From positions 11,988,423 to 12,052,422 of the forward strand of contig CM070515.1 in assembly GCA_036346375.1 (NCBI GenBank): a stretch of 64,000 nt of DNA, in the 5' to 3' direction. A model generated the notes under the pieces. The model ran no database searches, had not been told where the DNA came from, and saw nothing but the letters and a program-made list of their open reading frames with translations. The DNA is from Guadua angustifolia. Taxonomy: Eukaryota; Streptophyta; Magnoliopsida; Poales; Poaceae. Numbering within the stretch: the first letter of the stretch is position 1; each line of letters starts with the position of its first letter. Of this stretch, positions 24,659-36,275 are shown one piece after another. A program made the position numbers and the translations under genes.

Positions 24659-27600
24659 CACGGCCAAGCTAGCCGGAACGGAAATCGTTTGACTACAGGA
24701 GTAACAAACGCCACGAGGCGATACGGCCGAGGGAGTTTGTTGGAAGCAGGTGTTCGTTCTCGTCACTGCTACTTCCTGACCGACCACCTGCGAGCGTAGC
24801 GTATTTACTACCGGTGTTGTATCAGCTAAACTGCGTTTATACGGAGGACTTCTCTTCTAATCCTGAAAGAAAACAGTGTCAAATTCTTCGGGCACGGAGG
24901 GCTTCTCCTGCTAATCCTGGGAGGAGGCGCAACAGACAATACTAGAACTCAAGTACCTGAATTACACTGACAGCGACAGTGAGGGAGAGGCAACGTCCTG
25001 ACAATGACAGGGGAGTACCGGCGTGTGGGTGAGCTGTTCTACCAGTCTGGTGTCGTTAGTTTGCTTGGTAGTGAGCTGCTCCACGGGCCAATCAATCATT
25101 CATTGTGGAGGGAGACGCGTCATTTCACTTTACGATCGAGAATTTTTCAGCCTTAAAATTCTTAAGCACGTCATTTTGCAACGGTAAATGCTCAATTTGT
25201 TTTCCACGATAGCGCTGCCATGAATAAAGATGGGGAATGCTAACAGTCGGATGTCCAATCCGGCTGTTTTTCTCGGATGCGTCGGTGTAATATTTTTTTA
25301 TTCATTCGTAAGATTTTTTCATATGTGCAACATTTTTTTGTGCATATTCCTACTTTTATTGAGCATTTTTATTGTCATAGTGATTACAAATGTTGTATGT
25401 ATGGAAAAAAATATTACGGCGATCTAGATCGATATTTCTATTGTTATCGAAAGAAAATGTTACATGTATGAGGAAAAAATGTTACACGTATGAAGAAAAA
25501 AAATATTTTAGACGTTTGAAAAATCAGATATCCGATCACAAGTTATTAGAATAAAGATGAGACAATCGCAAGTTACTAGGATAAAGATGAGGCGAGGCAG
25601 CTACAAATTGGCAGACCAAAACGGCACTGGCAGTGACCAGTGACGAGCAGCTGCATTGTCTGAAAAAAGAATGTTCTGTGCCTTGGATAGATCTTTACAG
25701 GCCACTCCTAGTGACACAAATACCAGACTTCTAGGAATCATTACTTCTCCGCTTTCTCCTTGCTAGATATGTAAGAGAACAACAACAACAGCTCACGGGC
25801 AGGTTTACATTATCAATTCGATATTGAAAATCGCTCCTTGACCGGTAAATTTTCTTCGATAATCGGTCAAAAATCATAAAAATTAAAGGATTTTTAAATC
25901 AAACTTTTTGAAAAAAATCAATTTTTACCAATAATGATCTATATTCCTCAATAAATAGTCTATTTTCCTCGATAATCGTCCGTTTTTTGGTGGCCGATTT
26001 TTTGAGCGATTTTGCTCGATTTTCACCGATTTTCGATCAGTTTATAAAACATAAATTTTTCCAATTCTTTTAAATTTTTTTGAATTGGATCGATTCTAAA
26101 TGCTTAACTAGCTCGATACGAACGATTATTACGATATTCAAGCTGATAATCACGATATTATTAACCATGATTAGAAACACGGGCACAAATCGAGCTTCAT
26201 GTTGGATGAATGGTACAATTCGATGGGTAGAGGACCTGAGACTAGTGAGGCTTGTAATAAAAGACTAGAACACAAACCCAAAGAATCGAGGCATTATTAA
26301 CCACTTGGAACCTTCACGGTTTAAAGTATCGGACAACCCTATTACAAGGTGATTACAGCAGCCGCAACCAAACATACCTCACGTCAGGTCAAAGGAAGCA
26401 TTAAGCACTGCCTGAAGAACACAAAACACACACAAAGAAGATAAGGATAGGGATTTGAAGGACACAAATTTTTTTTTTTTTGGAAAAGGAAGATTTTATT
26501 AATTTCAAGAACGTTACATCGAGAAGATATAAGCAAACTTCTTCCCTCCTCTGTAATTAAAGGAAAAAACACACCCACACACTCTAGTGACTAGCAATCC
26601 AAGACTAAACCCACCCATGCACTGGAGAAGAAATCCACTGCAAGATAGCCTCGAATAATAGTCGCAAATCCGAACAAATAAAAGCCCTCAAGCCACGAAG
26701 AAAAAATATCGGCAAATAGTTCCTGCCATAGCAACCTACATGATCATCAAGAAGAATGCATTATTTCATTTCTTTCAGATATACAATTTGATCAGGGCAA
26801 CGTATAAACGGGGATAAAAAAAAATAATGTACCATTTTTATGTACCAAAATAAATGGTGTCTCTACGTGGATATCAAGTTGCACATGTTGTCATGCTCCT
26901 GGAGGAAGATAGTTGATGGACTAGATTGTAGATACAATGTTTTTTTTTTACGAAATGACTATATTTGTATCGTGCCAAGCTAGATCATCTATCGTATTAA
27001 GTTTGTAGGCTCGATGTAGTCCATCATTTCTACTGTACCAGCTTAGCTTGAAAATATTTGTACCGTGCTTTGAACTGTACTAGACCGGCTGTGCCCATGA
27101 TCAGCCAAAAAAAAACAAACACGGCTCTAGACTGTGGCACATTTCCTTCTGTACCTGCCTGACGGTCTCTGCCTATTTTATTCGCTGACTACAGCTTTGC
27201 GGCCTTTCCAGCTCTCATCCATTTTCCAGCGTGTTTGGTGATCATTATTGTCGCCTGATCGTTTCCGTTTTAGATTTGGTTGTGTGGAGTTTAGTTGGCC
27301 TTTGTAATCTGAAATGATCCTCAATTTCTCGTACACTGGTATACGCAAAGCTCCAAAACAACCCTTTTCTCTTGCTGAAAGAAAGAGTCGGATATTGGAA
27401 TCGCCGTCCCTCGCGTTCGAACAGAACTGGCTTTAGGGGCGGATCCAATAAGCTGACGAGGTTGAATGTCGTCTAATAATTTATAAGGTCTCTTATATTC
27501 AAATTATATATATCGCCGTAGGGCATAACCTTTATACGCGTATCGACCTATAATTTCGGAACTGTCTTGTACGAAGCAGTGGAGCTACTGAGGTCATCTA

Positions 27601-28228
27601 CAACGGTATATCCTATACGATTTTATGTAACGAAGAGGAAAGAGAAAGGTGACATCTATTATTTAACCGATGGTATCGATGGTTTTATATATATATATTA
27701 TTATATAAATAATATATTAATTGTATGATATCATCATAAACAACTATATAGATAATCTATTATACAAATTATCTCGATGATACAAAGATACTGTGGTATA
27801 AAACACCGTACATACCCTCAAGGTTTGTTTGTTTTGATTTGGATTCTCTAAAACCGATTACGGATTGTAATGTAGAGAAGCCGATTCTCTAAAAACTAGA
27901 ATCCAAAAACATATATAAAATGAATTGTAAATTAGAATGTATATGAATGAAGTAGATTGTGATAATCGATTTTTAAAATTAGATTATTTATTTTTTATTT
28001 AACTTTTAGAGTCCAAATCCGCTCAACCAAAACAGTGGTGCTGGCCATGCAGCTTACCCGCAGGTCGGCCCAGAAAAAATCGAAGCGGCTGCAGGTGGGC
28101 GAGGAGCACGGCGAAAATATATCCGGACGAAACGTCCTGCCCAACGGCTGGGCGCGGACGGAGTAGAAGGGCAGGCCGACCAACCTCGAGCGGCGTTAGC
28201 GTAGGTGGATCGTGGAGGAGCGGAGTTA
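24659..28228. other. Gene-free intergenic DNA
   Basis: No supported gene. 24660-25230 has the BIO2 upstream region without clear motifs. 25230-25520 is T-rich DNA with 'atgttacayg tatgagg' repeats. 25810-26180 has repeated TCGAT(A/T)-type motifs suggestive of an old transposon end. 26469-26530 has a 12-base T run followed by GGAAAAGGAAGATTTTATTAA, like a reversed poly(A) tail of a retroelement. 27590-27830 is an AT-rich block resembling 33190-33375. All other open frames here are short and lack coding character. Confidence 0.4.
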
Positions 28229-28649
28229 CCGAATCAGTGAATTTTTTTTATTTAATATTTATTTTAAATCTTTTTTCAAAAATAATCAGCGGAAAAAAAT
28301 AACGGAAATGACCTCCTGTCGCCCCTATATGGGGCGATCGCCCCATATTCGAGTGATAGGTGGACGACCTAACGGTTAGAACTAACGGCCGGCTAGAAGT
28401 AATGGCCAGATCGTGCGATTTGCGTTACGTGGCACCGATCACTTGAGTTTGGGGCGATAGGTGGGCTTTAAAAGCCCGGGCGCCGCTTCTCTCCTCATTT
28501 CTCCCGGGCGCAAGAAGACCGAAGCCAGCGAGAGCCGGAGGAGAAGAGGAAAGAAAAGAAAAGAAAAGAAAAGAAAGGAGAGGAGAGGAAAAAAAAAGAG
28601 AAAAATTTGAAAAGAAATCGTAGATTCGTCGTTTTTGCGGAGGTAAGTC

Positions 28650-28960
28650 CGAAAATTTTATATGTAAATAATGTATTAGGCAATATTTAGAAATGTAATG
28701 TAGTAGGATTGTCTAGTATTTAGAAATATTAGGATTGTGTAGTATTTAGTATTTAGAAATATAGAAATTTAATGTAGTAGAAATATTAGGCAATATTTAG
28801 AAATTTAATGTAGTAGAATTGTCTAGTATTTAGAAATATAAAAATTTAATGTAGTAGAAATATTAGGCAATATTTAGAAATTTAATGTAGTAGGATTGTG
28901 TAGTACAAATTTTGTTATGCAAATAATGTATTAGGCAATATTTAGAAATGTAATATGGTA
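28650..28960. repeat. AT-rich tandem repeat inside the Mutator-like element
   Basis: Units containing AAATATTAGGCAATATTTAG and AATTTAATGTAGTAG recur with a main period of about 77 bp (for example starts at 28781 and 28858), with shorter partial units to the left. It lies in the putative first intron of the internal gene. Confidence 0.7.
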
Positions 28961-29305
28961 GAAATTTAATATTATGATGAAGCATGATAGGCTAGTCATA
29001 TGTTGTGCAGGTAATGCTTCGAAAATTGCGACATAGCCATATGGTAGGCTAGTCGAATTACTTATTTATAGTCGAATGACTTATTTATAGTCAAATTTCT
29101 TAGTATGATCACCATATGTTTTATATATTGTATTTTAGAGTAACATTTGAAAGACATGGTAGGCTAACAGCATATCGTACGTTGTCAGGCACCGTGCTAC
29201 GTTAGAAATTAGTAGAGTAAAAAAAATTTGAAAATGTCAGGCACTGTTAGAAATTAGTAGAGAAATTTTTTTTGAAAATATAATGTAACATTTATATGGT
29301 AATGT

Positions 29306-30193
29306 ATGATGCGGTTAGATGGACAACTGATGAATTTTTTGGTCCAACGTTGTAGGCAACATGTCAGAGAAATTGTATTTTTAAATATTTTATGGAGATG
29401 GGGAGATAGCACAGGGGCGGATGGAGTGGATTTGTCAGTATTTTCAAGAGTCGTACAGGGCTTATCTAGACCAAACGATAGGATATACAGGGCTTTGTTA
29501 GAGTGAATGTTTCGGATGTTCAATTTGGATGTCCAGACTGTTTGGCTGCGGGTTAGAGCAGTAGTAAGCCGTGCGCAACACTGCTTTTATAAAGAGTTGA
29601 TTCTTATTAACGCGACATCATCATGGAGGAGCTATGTTGGGTTTGCTGTAGAGCGGGGTTGGTCGCTCATGTTGCTGGTACAGTGGTACCAGGTATCTAC
29701 ATCGGTGTCGAAAGTTCGTGATGTCGAGGTAGATATTATGAAGGAGGGGAAGATAAATATGCAAGAATGCGATGATGAAGGTGGCGAGGAGCCCGGAGAC
29801 GGGGAACACGAGATTGGCGGTAGCGAGGGGATCGAGAGGGTGAGGAGGCAGTCGTGGAGCGCGCGGGGGGTGGCCGATGAGGGGAAGGAGGTGGAGGACA
29901 TAGTTTACATGATGGAGGAGGATGACCATGCGGATGAGAAAGTCTCTAATGATGAACACTCGGATGAGGAGGACAATACTACTGAGGTGCCTGTCCCTGG
30001 TGCGTGGACTAATTATAATTTCGAAGACCAAACAATGAATGAAGGGAACAGTGATACATGGGAGTATCATGAGAACGAGGTTACGCAGGGGGCCCAAGAG
30101 TGGACAAGCCTGCAAGAATCTCCACACATACACATCGGTGGGACAGCCCCGCATGGTAGGAAGAGGTCATGGTACGCGACGTTGCGTGGCTAG
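29306..30193 (+). CDS. Acidic protein of unknown function inside the Mutator-like element, frame interrupted by one TGA
   Basis: From ATG at 29306 a single reading frame runs to TAG at 30191-30193, broken only by TGA at 29504-29506. The next codon is ATG (29507), so the parts are 66 and 228 codons in the same frame. The first half is basic/hydrophobic and Trp-rich (FLVQRCRQHVREIVFLNILW; WRSYVGFAVERGW), looking like a folded domain. The second half is highly acidic (DDEGGEEPGDGEHE, EEDDHADEKVSNDEHSDEED) and ends basic (GRKRSWYATLRG). I do not recognise a family. Either an in-frame nonsense mutation has disabled a transposon protein, or the ATG at 29507 starts a shorter one. The antisense frame at 29621-30154 is considered a shadow. 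A noncoding leader exon ending at the donor 28642 could be spliced to it. Confidence 0.45.
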
Positions 30194-30629
30194 TCCGAAA
30201 CGCATCTCTCTTCTTTTACTTTCCTCTTTCCCTTTCCACTTGCACACCTCGGCATTTTGTACTGCTCCTCTAATTTTTTTCCTTCCTCTCTTTTTTTTCT
30301 CTTTTCTTCTTCCCTTCTCTCTTCTCTCGGTTTTGTCTTTGCTCTCGGTCTCACTGGCTGAGATGAAAACGAAGGCTGACAGGTGTTATATAGTGCAGAT
30401 ATCACCTTAATATGGGGTGATCACCCCAAATTGGGGCGATATGTTTCCCGTGCACGGCCACTAACGGACGTAGTCCGGGGATTAACGGCGAAGGGTACCT
30501 ATCACTCGTATATAAGATGATCGCCCCATATACGAGCGACAGGAGGCTATTTTCGTTATTTTTTCCCGCTGATTATTTTTGAAAAAAATTAAAATAAATA
30601 TTAAATAAAAAAAATCCCGAATGAGCTGG

Positions 30630-31940
30630 CCGGTTACCGCGCGATCCAGGAGGCGTGAAATAGCCCGTTTTCTCCGTGCGCCTGACGTGACGTGCCTTTT
30701 TGTTTGTGGTCTAGTAGCCCATGCCGGGAAGGAACACGCGTCGCAGCGCCTAGGCTAAAAGTTCTCCGCGCGGATCGGCGGTGGTGCGAGCGCGCGGTGC
30801 GCCCCGCGGCCCACGGAGTGGCAGAGAGCTGAGGGGCGGCACGATGCCTGTGCCAGTCTGCCGTGCCAACCAACCAGGGTTTAAAATGTCGTCGAGATTT
30901 CAAAAATCTCACTCGACATTTTTGTTTTTGCTGAGACCGAGATTTCAAATCTCAGCGCGATAAAAATAGTTGAACATTTTTGAAACTGCTACAATAATTT
31001 CAGGATTTTTTTTGTCGAGATTTCGGTTTCTTGGTCTAAGATGATTACAAATTCAACCGGCTTTCATGTTTGAAATATCGGATTTAGTACCAAAATTTTT
31101 GTAACGAATTGTAATACCTTTTCTAAGAAATATATGTGAAAATTTTACAATATACACACACACAAATTAAAGCGCACATGTCATTGACACCATGGTATTC
31201 ATCATGACACCATCTCCAACGATCGCAAATCCATTCAAACCTGATTTTGGGCATTACAAAAAAGCTCCAACAGTTCCTCTTTCTAGCTTCTCAAATTTTG
31301 CGCTACGCAACAAAGACCCTAACTCCTCATTTTTGTGCGCTCTGTCTGCGCTCCCAATCAACATTATTTTCGCCATGGGATGGCCCACCGGACCAATTCA
31401 AAGGTGTTTTTGGGAGAAAATATAGGAACTGTTGGAGAACAAGGTATTTTGTAGACCCAAAATTTTTTGGCAAGGTCCCAATCTAAGAATATTAGGAGTC
31501 TAAATATTAGAAACTGTTGGAGATGCTCTAACTCACCTCCAAGGGGACGTCCAAACCCAGGTTTCATTTATTCTAAACTCTGAACACATATCGCCGACTG
31601 AAATTATTGTGCAGAACGAAATATCATTGATATGGTTAATGCTTGCTTTTCAGGTCACACTCCTCGTATTGATGGAAAAGAATTTTTCGGTCAGGCCTTG
31701 TTAGTTGATCTCTTACTCTTCTACATCTTTGACAGTAAGATGGGTAATTCATAGTTCATGATACACCATGACAATTCCAGGGGCCGTCTATCATTCGAAC
31801 AATTTGGATCAATCTTAGCCAACATCAAAGAGCTAAACGCTCATAAGCAGCCACGAGAGGTTGTACTTTTGAATCTGTTTACTAATTTATGAATTGAGGT
31901 TATGTTGTGTCATGACACTCAATTTCATCGCTTTCCTTAT
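30630..31940. other. Intergenic DNA without genes
   Basis: GC-rich patch 30640-30880 and AT-rich remainder. At 31209-31530 the ends CCATCTCCAACG and GTTGGAGATGCTC are inverted, suggesting an old MITE of the 'CATCTCCAAC' type, though no target duplication is evident. No coding features. Confidence 0.35.
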
Positions 31941-31943
31941 TTA

Positions 31944-32545
31944 GGGTCCGTTTGGTAGAGCTTCAGATTCTGGCTTCACTTGAGATCTGAAATTTATAGA
32001 TTAAAATAAAGTGAATTAAGTTTATATTTTTAGTCTAAAATGTAAACAAGATGATCCATCTAAACATTCTTAATTTACTTACAGCTCCAGCTTCATGAAT
32101 CTGATGAAGCTAAAGTTTTCAGTTTCACCAGATTCTCAGAATCTGGAGAAGCTAAGGGCCTGTTTGGTTTCCTGCCTAAGTGAGCCATAACTGAAGTTAG
32201 GCAGGCCATATGTGCTTAGGTAGATGTTTGGCTTCCTTACCCAGGTGAGGCAGGCCACAAATGTTAGGCGTGGCATGGTTTCTTTGCCATACAATTTTTT
32301 GTCAAATGTGAAGCGGACAAATCAAGTGCCAAAGTTGTCTAAAGTGCCTAAGCCAAGTCATGGCCACAATCCAAACGCGTGCCACAAAATTTTTAGACGT
32401 GCCAACCTTAGGCGTGGTAGGGAACCAAGCAATGACTAACCTCGATCAACTTAGACGTACCACACCTGTGACAGCCTACTAACCTTAGGCGTGGCTCGTT
32501 TAGGTAGGGAACCAAACATGCCCTAAATCCCTACCAAACAGGCCC
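31944..32545. mobile_element. Tourist-like MITE (outer), interrupted by a second MITE
   Basis: Ends GGGTCCGTTTGGTAG and CTACCAAACAGGCCC are inverted, flanked by TTA on both sides (31941-31943 and 32546-32548). Internal sequence (ATGATCCATCTAAACATTCT, TAGTCTAAAATGTAAAC) matches the elements at 34613-35066 and 36276-36505 in reverse orientation. A different Tourist-like element sits inside it at 32156-32523. Confidence 0.75.
32156..32523. mobile_element. Tourist-like MITE nested in another MITE
   Basis: Ends GGGCCTGTTTGGTTTCCTGC and GGGAACCAAACATGCCC are inverted. TAA flanks both sides (32153-32155 and 32524-32526). Interior repeats of TTAGGCGTGG and GTGCCTAAG kind. Inserted into the outer MITE at 31944-32545. 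Confidence 0.75.
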
Positions 32546-33387
32546 TTACATCCGAACAGGAAACACTCGAGAAGGCTGAAGAGATCTTCGGTCCAGACAA
32601 CAAAGATCTTTACCTCTTGTTCCAAGGGTTAGTAAACCAGAACTTGCCATAGGGCATAGGCTTCACAGTATTTCTAAATTTAGGGTATTTTATATGCAAA
32701 TACTTAGTATTTTATATTCAAACAAATAGAAAATGTAGATAAATGCTTGCGTCTTTTTTAATATTTTTTTTCAATTTTTTCCTTAGGAGATAATTTCACA
32801 TGGGATTGAAAAAAGTTGAAATTTCGGATTTTTCGATCTCTAAAATACCAGATTTGAAATTTAGTTTTAAAATTTTGGATGGATGTCAACTGAATTTCAG
32901 ATTTTGGCCGCTCCGAGATGCGGTTGGAAAACAAAATTTCAAACCTACGGTCCAGCAGCCCAGGAGGGGCCTGCTTCGCCCATGGGCTGCGGGCTGCCCA
33001 CGTGGATGCAGGAGCCGTAGGACATGAGTGCAAAGACACCTCGAAGAGAGCCGCGACAACACCACAAATAACAGGACTAGTGAATTGCCTAGGCACCACT
33101 GCTTATTCTGCTGCGGAAGCACCAAATGCAACCATCACCGACTGTTTATGCTGCTGTCGATCGCACGGCTTCCCAAAGGACTGACTATTTAATAGAAGGA
33201 CTATTTAATAGAAGGACTTATAGATAATTTTATACTATATATATCATTATATAGATAATATATTAATTGTATGAGAAAACATTACAAACAATTATATATA
33301 GGCAATCATTTGTATATGTTATTTTTAGTCATGTCTATAGATAACATAGAGATATATTACAGACAATCACTCTTTATAACACATACT

Positions 33388-33700
33388 CTAAGTTGACCAA
33401 GCCCACTACCATCGATCAGGACCCAACCGAGATATGCCACTCGCTGGACGAGGATTCTCTATTACAGACAACCACTATCTATAACACACGTTTTAAGTTA
33501 ACCAAGCCCATTACCACCGATCAAGACCCAACCGAGATATGCCACCCGTCGGACAGGAATTTTCTATTACATACAACCATTATACAGAACACACGCCCTA
33601 AGCTGACCAAGCCCACCGCCACCGATGAGGACCCAACCGAGATATGCCGCGCGCCGGACGAGCATCTGCCGTGTAACACCGGAATGGCTCTGGTTAGCGG
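33388..33700 (+). repeat. Three imperfect 105 bp tandem repeats
   Basis: The phrase ACCAAGCCCAxYRCCAxCGAT starts at 33396, 33501 and 33606, an exact 105 bp (35 codon) period. Each unit continues with GACCCAACCGAGATATGCC, a SxDE/APDE-like stretch and a weaker ATTACAxACAACCA part. Because 105 is a multiple of three, the frame 33393-33779 stays open and gives a repeated peptide containing DPTEIC. Confidence 0.8.
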
Positions 33701-33779
33701 AAAATCTTTCCGGCATAAGACACTACTAAATGATATGTCGCTCTTGGTCTTAGACTTGCATGAGCTAGAGCCCAGTTGA
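33393..33779 (+). other. Open frame across the 105 bp repeats, coding status unclear
   Basis: 128 codons: three degenerate 35-residue units (LTKPxTxDxDPTEIC) followed by a non-repeated tail rich in Leu (DMSLLVLDLHELE). Substitutions among units do not obviously favour silent sites and no homologous family is recognised. It may be a chance frame preserved by the period. Confidence 0.25.
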
Positions 33780-34612
33780 CGACTTCAGCCGACCTTGCTT
33801 CTAGCCTCTAGTGTCTCGTCAGTTTCTAATGAGCACTGAGCACTACCAATATGATTTCTTCAGCTTTGATTGTATGTTTCCGAAGGACCACTAGATATTT
33901 CCAGTCAGTGCGAAAGACTGACTTTAATCGAAGCGATCGAGAGTAGGCAGCAATTATTCGAAACACCAAGTCTTCAGAAACTACAGATCGGCGACCTACA
34001 AACAGTGCTGAGGTACAGTACCCAATTCGCCACTTTTTTAGCCCAAGATGAAAGCACGAGACACAGCGTCGTGGATCTTGTGGCGGTGGAACAAAAATAT
34101 CTTTCGACCTAAAAAAAGGGCTTCACAAGAAGTAAACTTTGAAGGTCAAAAAGAGATTCTTGCCTGCTGTCCCAGTCCAATCATGAAAGCAAGGCCACAC
34201 CATCCGTTCGTTCACTAATCTTATGCTATAGACTTTCTCCAGAACCGAGAGGGTTTCTGGCTTTCCGCAGTACGTGTGTACGCCTCTGAATCGCGTCGTG
34301 CTAATGCTGGCCTTTCTCCCCTCGCTGTCGCTTGTATAATCCGATCTTTTCGTGTTATGTTAACTGGTCATCCAAGGCTAGCTAGTGGGACTGTGGAATG
34401 TGGACATGTGGGGTGTTTTAAACAGCCGCTAGAGTGTTCATACGCCGGAGACAACTGTAAGCTTTCTTTTGTTTTTGATGGGAAGCCATGGAGCTTTCAT
34501 TGATTATCAGCAAGATCATTACAGTCGGCATTCAGGAATGCAAACAGGAAACGAGGGCAGATAGCGCGCCAAACACAAGAACTCATCTGCTCGTTGACAG
34601 AATTAGCGGGGT

Positions 34613-35066
34613 GTTTGGTACAGCTTTAATTTTATCAAAATTTATAGAGTTGGTGGAGTAGGATATTTCTAACTCCAGAAATTTATAAAGTTGGAGTTGT
34701 AGGTATATTAAAGGTGTGTTTGGTACAGCTTCAGCTCTACCAGATCTGTGGATCTAATGGAAATGGGTATTACCAGATCCATAGATCCGTGGAGCTGAAG
34801 CTGTTAGTACATTAAGAGTGTTTAGATGGATCATCTTGTTTACATTTTAAACTAAAAATATAAACTTACTTTACTTTATTTTAGCTTACAGGTTTCAGAT
34901 CTCAGGTGGAGTTAAGATCTGAAGCTCTACCAAACAGGATTTAAGAGTGTTTAGGTAGGTCATCTTATTTACATTTTAGACTAAAAATATAAACTTAATT
35001 CACTTTATTTTAGCCTATAAACTCTAGATCTAAGATGAAATTGGGATTTGAAGCTCTGCCAAGCAG
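34613..35066. mobile_element. MITE interrupted by a copy of its own family
   Basis: Outer ends GGTGTTTGGTACAGC (34618) and GCCAAGCAGGGCTT (35065) bracket about 450 bp. The inner part 34711-34940 is a full related element with TTA on both sides (34708-34710, 34941-34943). The outer arms contain AAACTTAATTCACTTTATTT and TAGACTAAAAATATAAACTT, shared with 36276-36505. Confidence 0.65.
34711..34940. mobile_element. Tourist-like MITE nested in a related element
   Basis: Begins AAGGTGTGTTTGGTACAGCT and ends AGCTCTACCAAACAGGAT, with inverted AGATC-rich subterminal parts (CCAGATCTGTGGATC) and TTA duplications on both sides. Confidence 0.65.
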
Positions 35067-36272
35067 GGCTTTAGCACAAAGATGTGCAACATAGTTTGCA
35101 TCTGTTGGCTAGAACAAAATTTAAAAGAAAAAAACCGCGAAGAGAACGTTGATCTTTCTGGGAATAAAGCAAATGATAGCAAAATCAATCTAGGCCGACG
35201 TTTTATTTTTAAAAAATACTAATTAGGATCGCAAAGTGCTTTAAAAATTTATGCCTTTTCACTTTTATTAGTGAAAAGCACCAAATCACTTCTTTCCAAA
35301 AATGCTTCTATGCATCTCTTTTTAAAAGTTGCATAAATACTAAAACGTAGATAAAAAATATATAGTGATTAATTAATTATTTGCTTGTTTTAATTTTTTT
35401 TCAACTTATAACTAGATAGAAGCACCTGTGCTTTCTTTTTTAAGCCAAAAAGCACTTGCTAGAAAGCAATTTTGGTTCGATGTTTTACAACAATCTGTTT
35501 GATTTGTCTTTGCTGTTGCGAGTTTCCTTCTTTGAATTTCTATCTGAAACTGGAGTTAAGGGTGGTATCTATGATCTATCTAATATATTGTAAGCCGATT
35601 TGTTGGAACGTACGCATCGAACAGCTCAGCAGGTAGCACGAGAAGATCGGACGGACCTGACCACACCAGCCGGCACCACGTACAGTCTTCGACTCCGAGG
35701 CATGTTAAAGAATCGAGGAAATAAGACGGATACATGTTTCATTACTCAACTTGTTGTTGATAATGGAATGAAATTAAATGATGATCAAATCTCTGATCTT
35801 ACGGAAGAATTCAAAAAAGGCATTCTTTGATATGGTGATATTTCCATGAAAGAGAATGATCTTATTAAGAATAAACTAAAAGAATTCTAAAAGAATAAAG
35901 ATAAATCTTAGGAGAATGATATAAATAATCTGTATAGAGACATGCAGCAGTCTCTCAATCTTTCTTTTAGAGTCGATGTTACATTATCTTTTAGAGTCTC
36001 TTAAGAGTCTCTTTTATCAATTTAGTCTTTGTGTTCCTGAATGAACAATGATCTACGCTCCTATTGAGCGATTATCAATCAAATTTAATAAAGTGTAATT
36101 TCTCCTGAAAATTTATTTAATCATGTTATGCTTGTTCTATATTATTTGTTCCCGTTGCAATAAATGTATGATTGATTTTATATTTTTAATATAGAACATT
36201 TGTATAATCCAATGGTGGAGGAGAAAATGTATCTTGTAGACAGTTGCACAACAAATTCAATCTTAGAGAAAC
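35067..36272. other. Intergenic DNA, possible retroelement 5' remains
   Basis: An open frame at 35600-35830 (about 76 codons, DRTDLTTPAGTTYSLRLRG) has no recognised family. 35850-36120 has the composition of a retrotransposon LTR/leader (CAGCAGTCTCTCAATC, CTTTTAGAGTC repeats). It may belong to the copia remnant that follows, but no matching 3' LTR copy was found at 40020-40250. Confidence 0.3.
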
Positions 36273-36275
36273 TAA

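Larger units (their letters stand above)
28238..30616 (+). mobile_element. Mutator-like element with ~120 bp TIRs and internal gene
   Basis: The left end 28241-28360 and right end 30498-30616 (reverse) match over about 120 bp. They share an A(T)8 ATTTAATATTTATTTTAA start, CAAAAATAATCAGCGG, TAACG(G/A)AAAT, CCTCCTGTCGC, TATATGGGGCGATC and GAGTGATAGG. The flanks CCGAATCAG (28229-28237) and CCGAATGAG (30617-30625) look like a 9 bp target duplication with one mismatch, the size used by Mutator elements. Subterminal palindromes GGGGCGATCGCCCC (28331-28344) and GGGGTGATCACCCC (30414-30427) lie near either end. Inside are a GC-rich promoter/leader (about 28460-28640), a GT donor at 28643, a 77 bp-period repeat (28650-28960) and one long frame (29306-30193). 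No MULE transposase is seen. The Mutator assignment is inferred from TSD size and TIR length. Confidence 0.75.

Noticed and set aside
24289..24672. Pro/Arg-rich plus-strand frame of 127 codons
   Set aside because: Lies antisense over BIO2 exon 1 and its intron; low-complexity composition.
25230..25471. Small hydrophobic frames resembling membrane proteins
   Set aside because: T-rich intergenic DNA gives Phe/Ile/Leu frames by chance; no start context or homology.
29621..30154. Minus-strand 177-codon hydrophobic frame
   Set aside because: Mirror of the acidic plus-strand frame (Glu/Asp codons read as Leu/Ile/Ser in reverse); no homologous motif and no ATG context.
33388..33700. CRISPR array
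   Set aside because: Three 105 bp units without spacer structure in a plant nuclear genome; a plain tandem repeat.
35600..35830. 76-codon frame as copia gag
   Set aside because: No CCHC zinc knuckle or recognisable gag motif; left unassigned.
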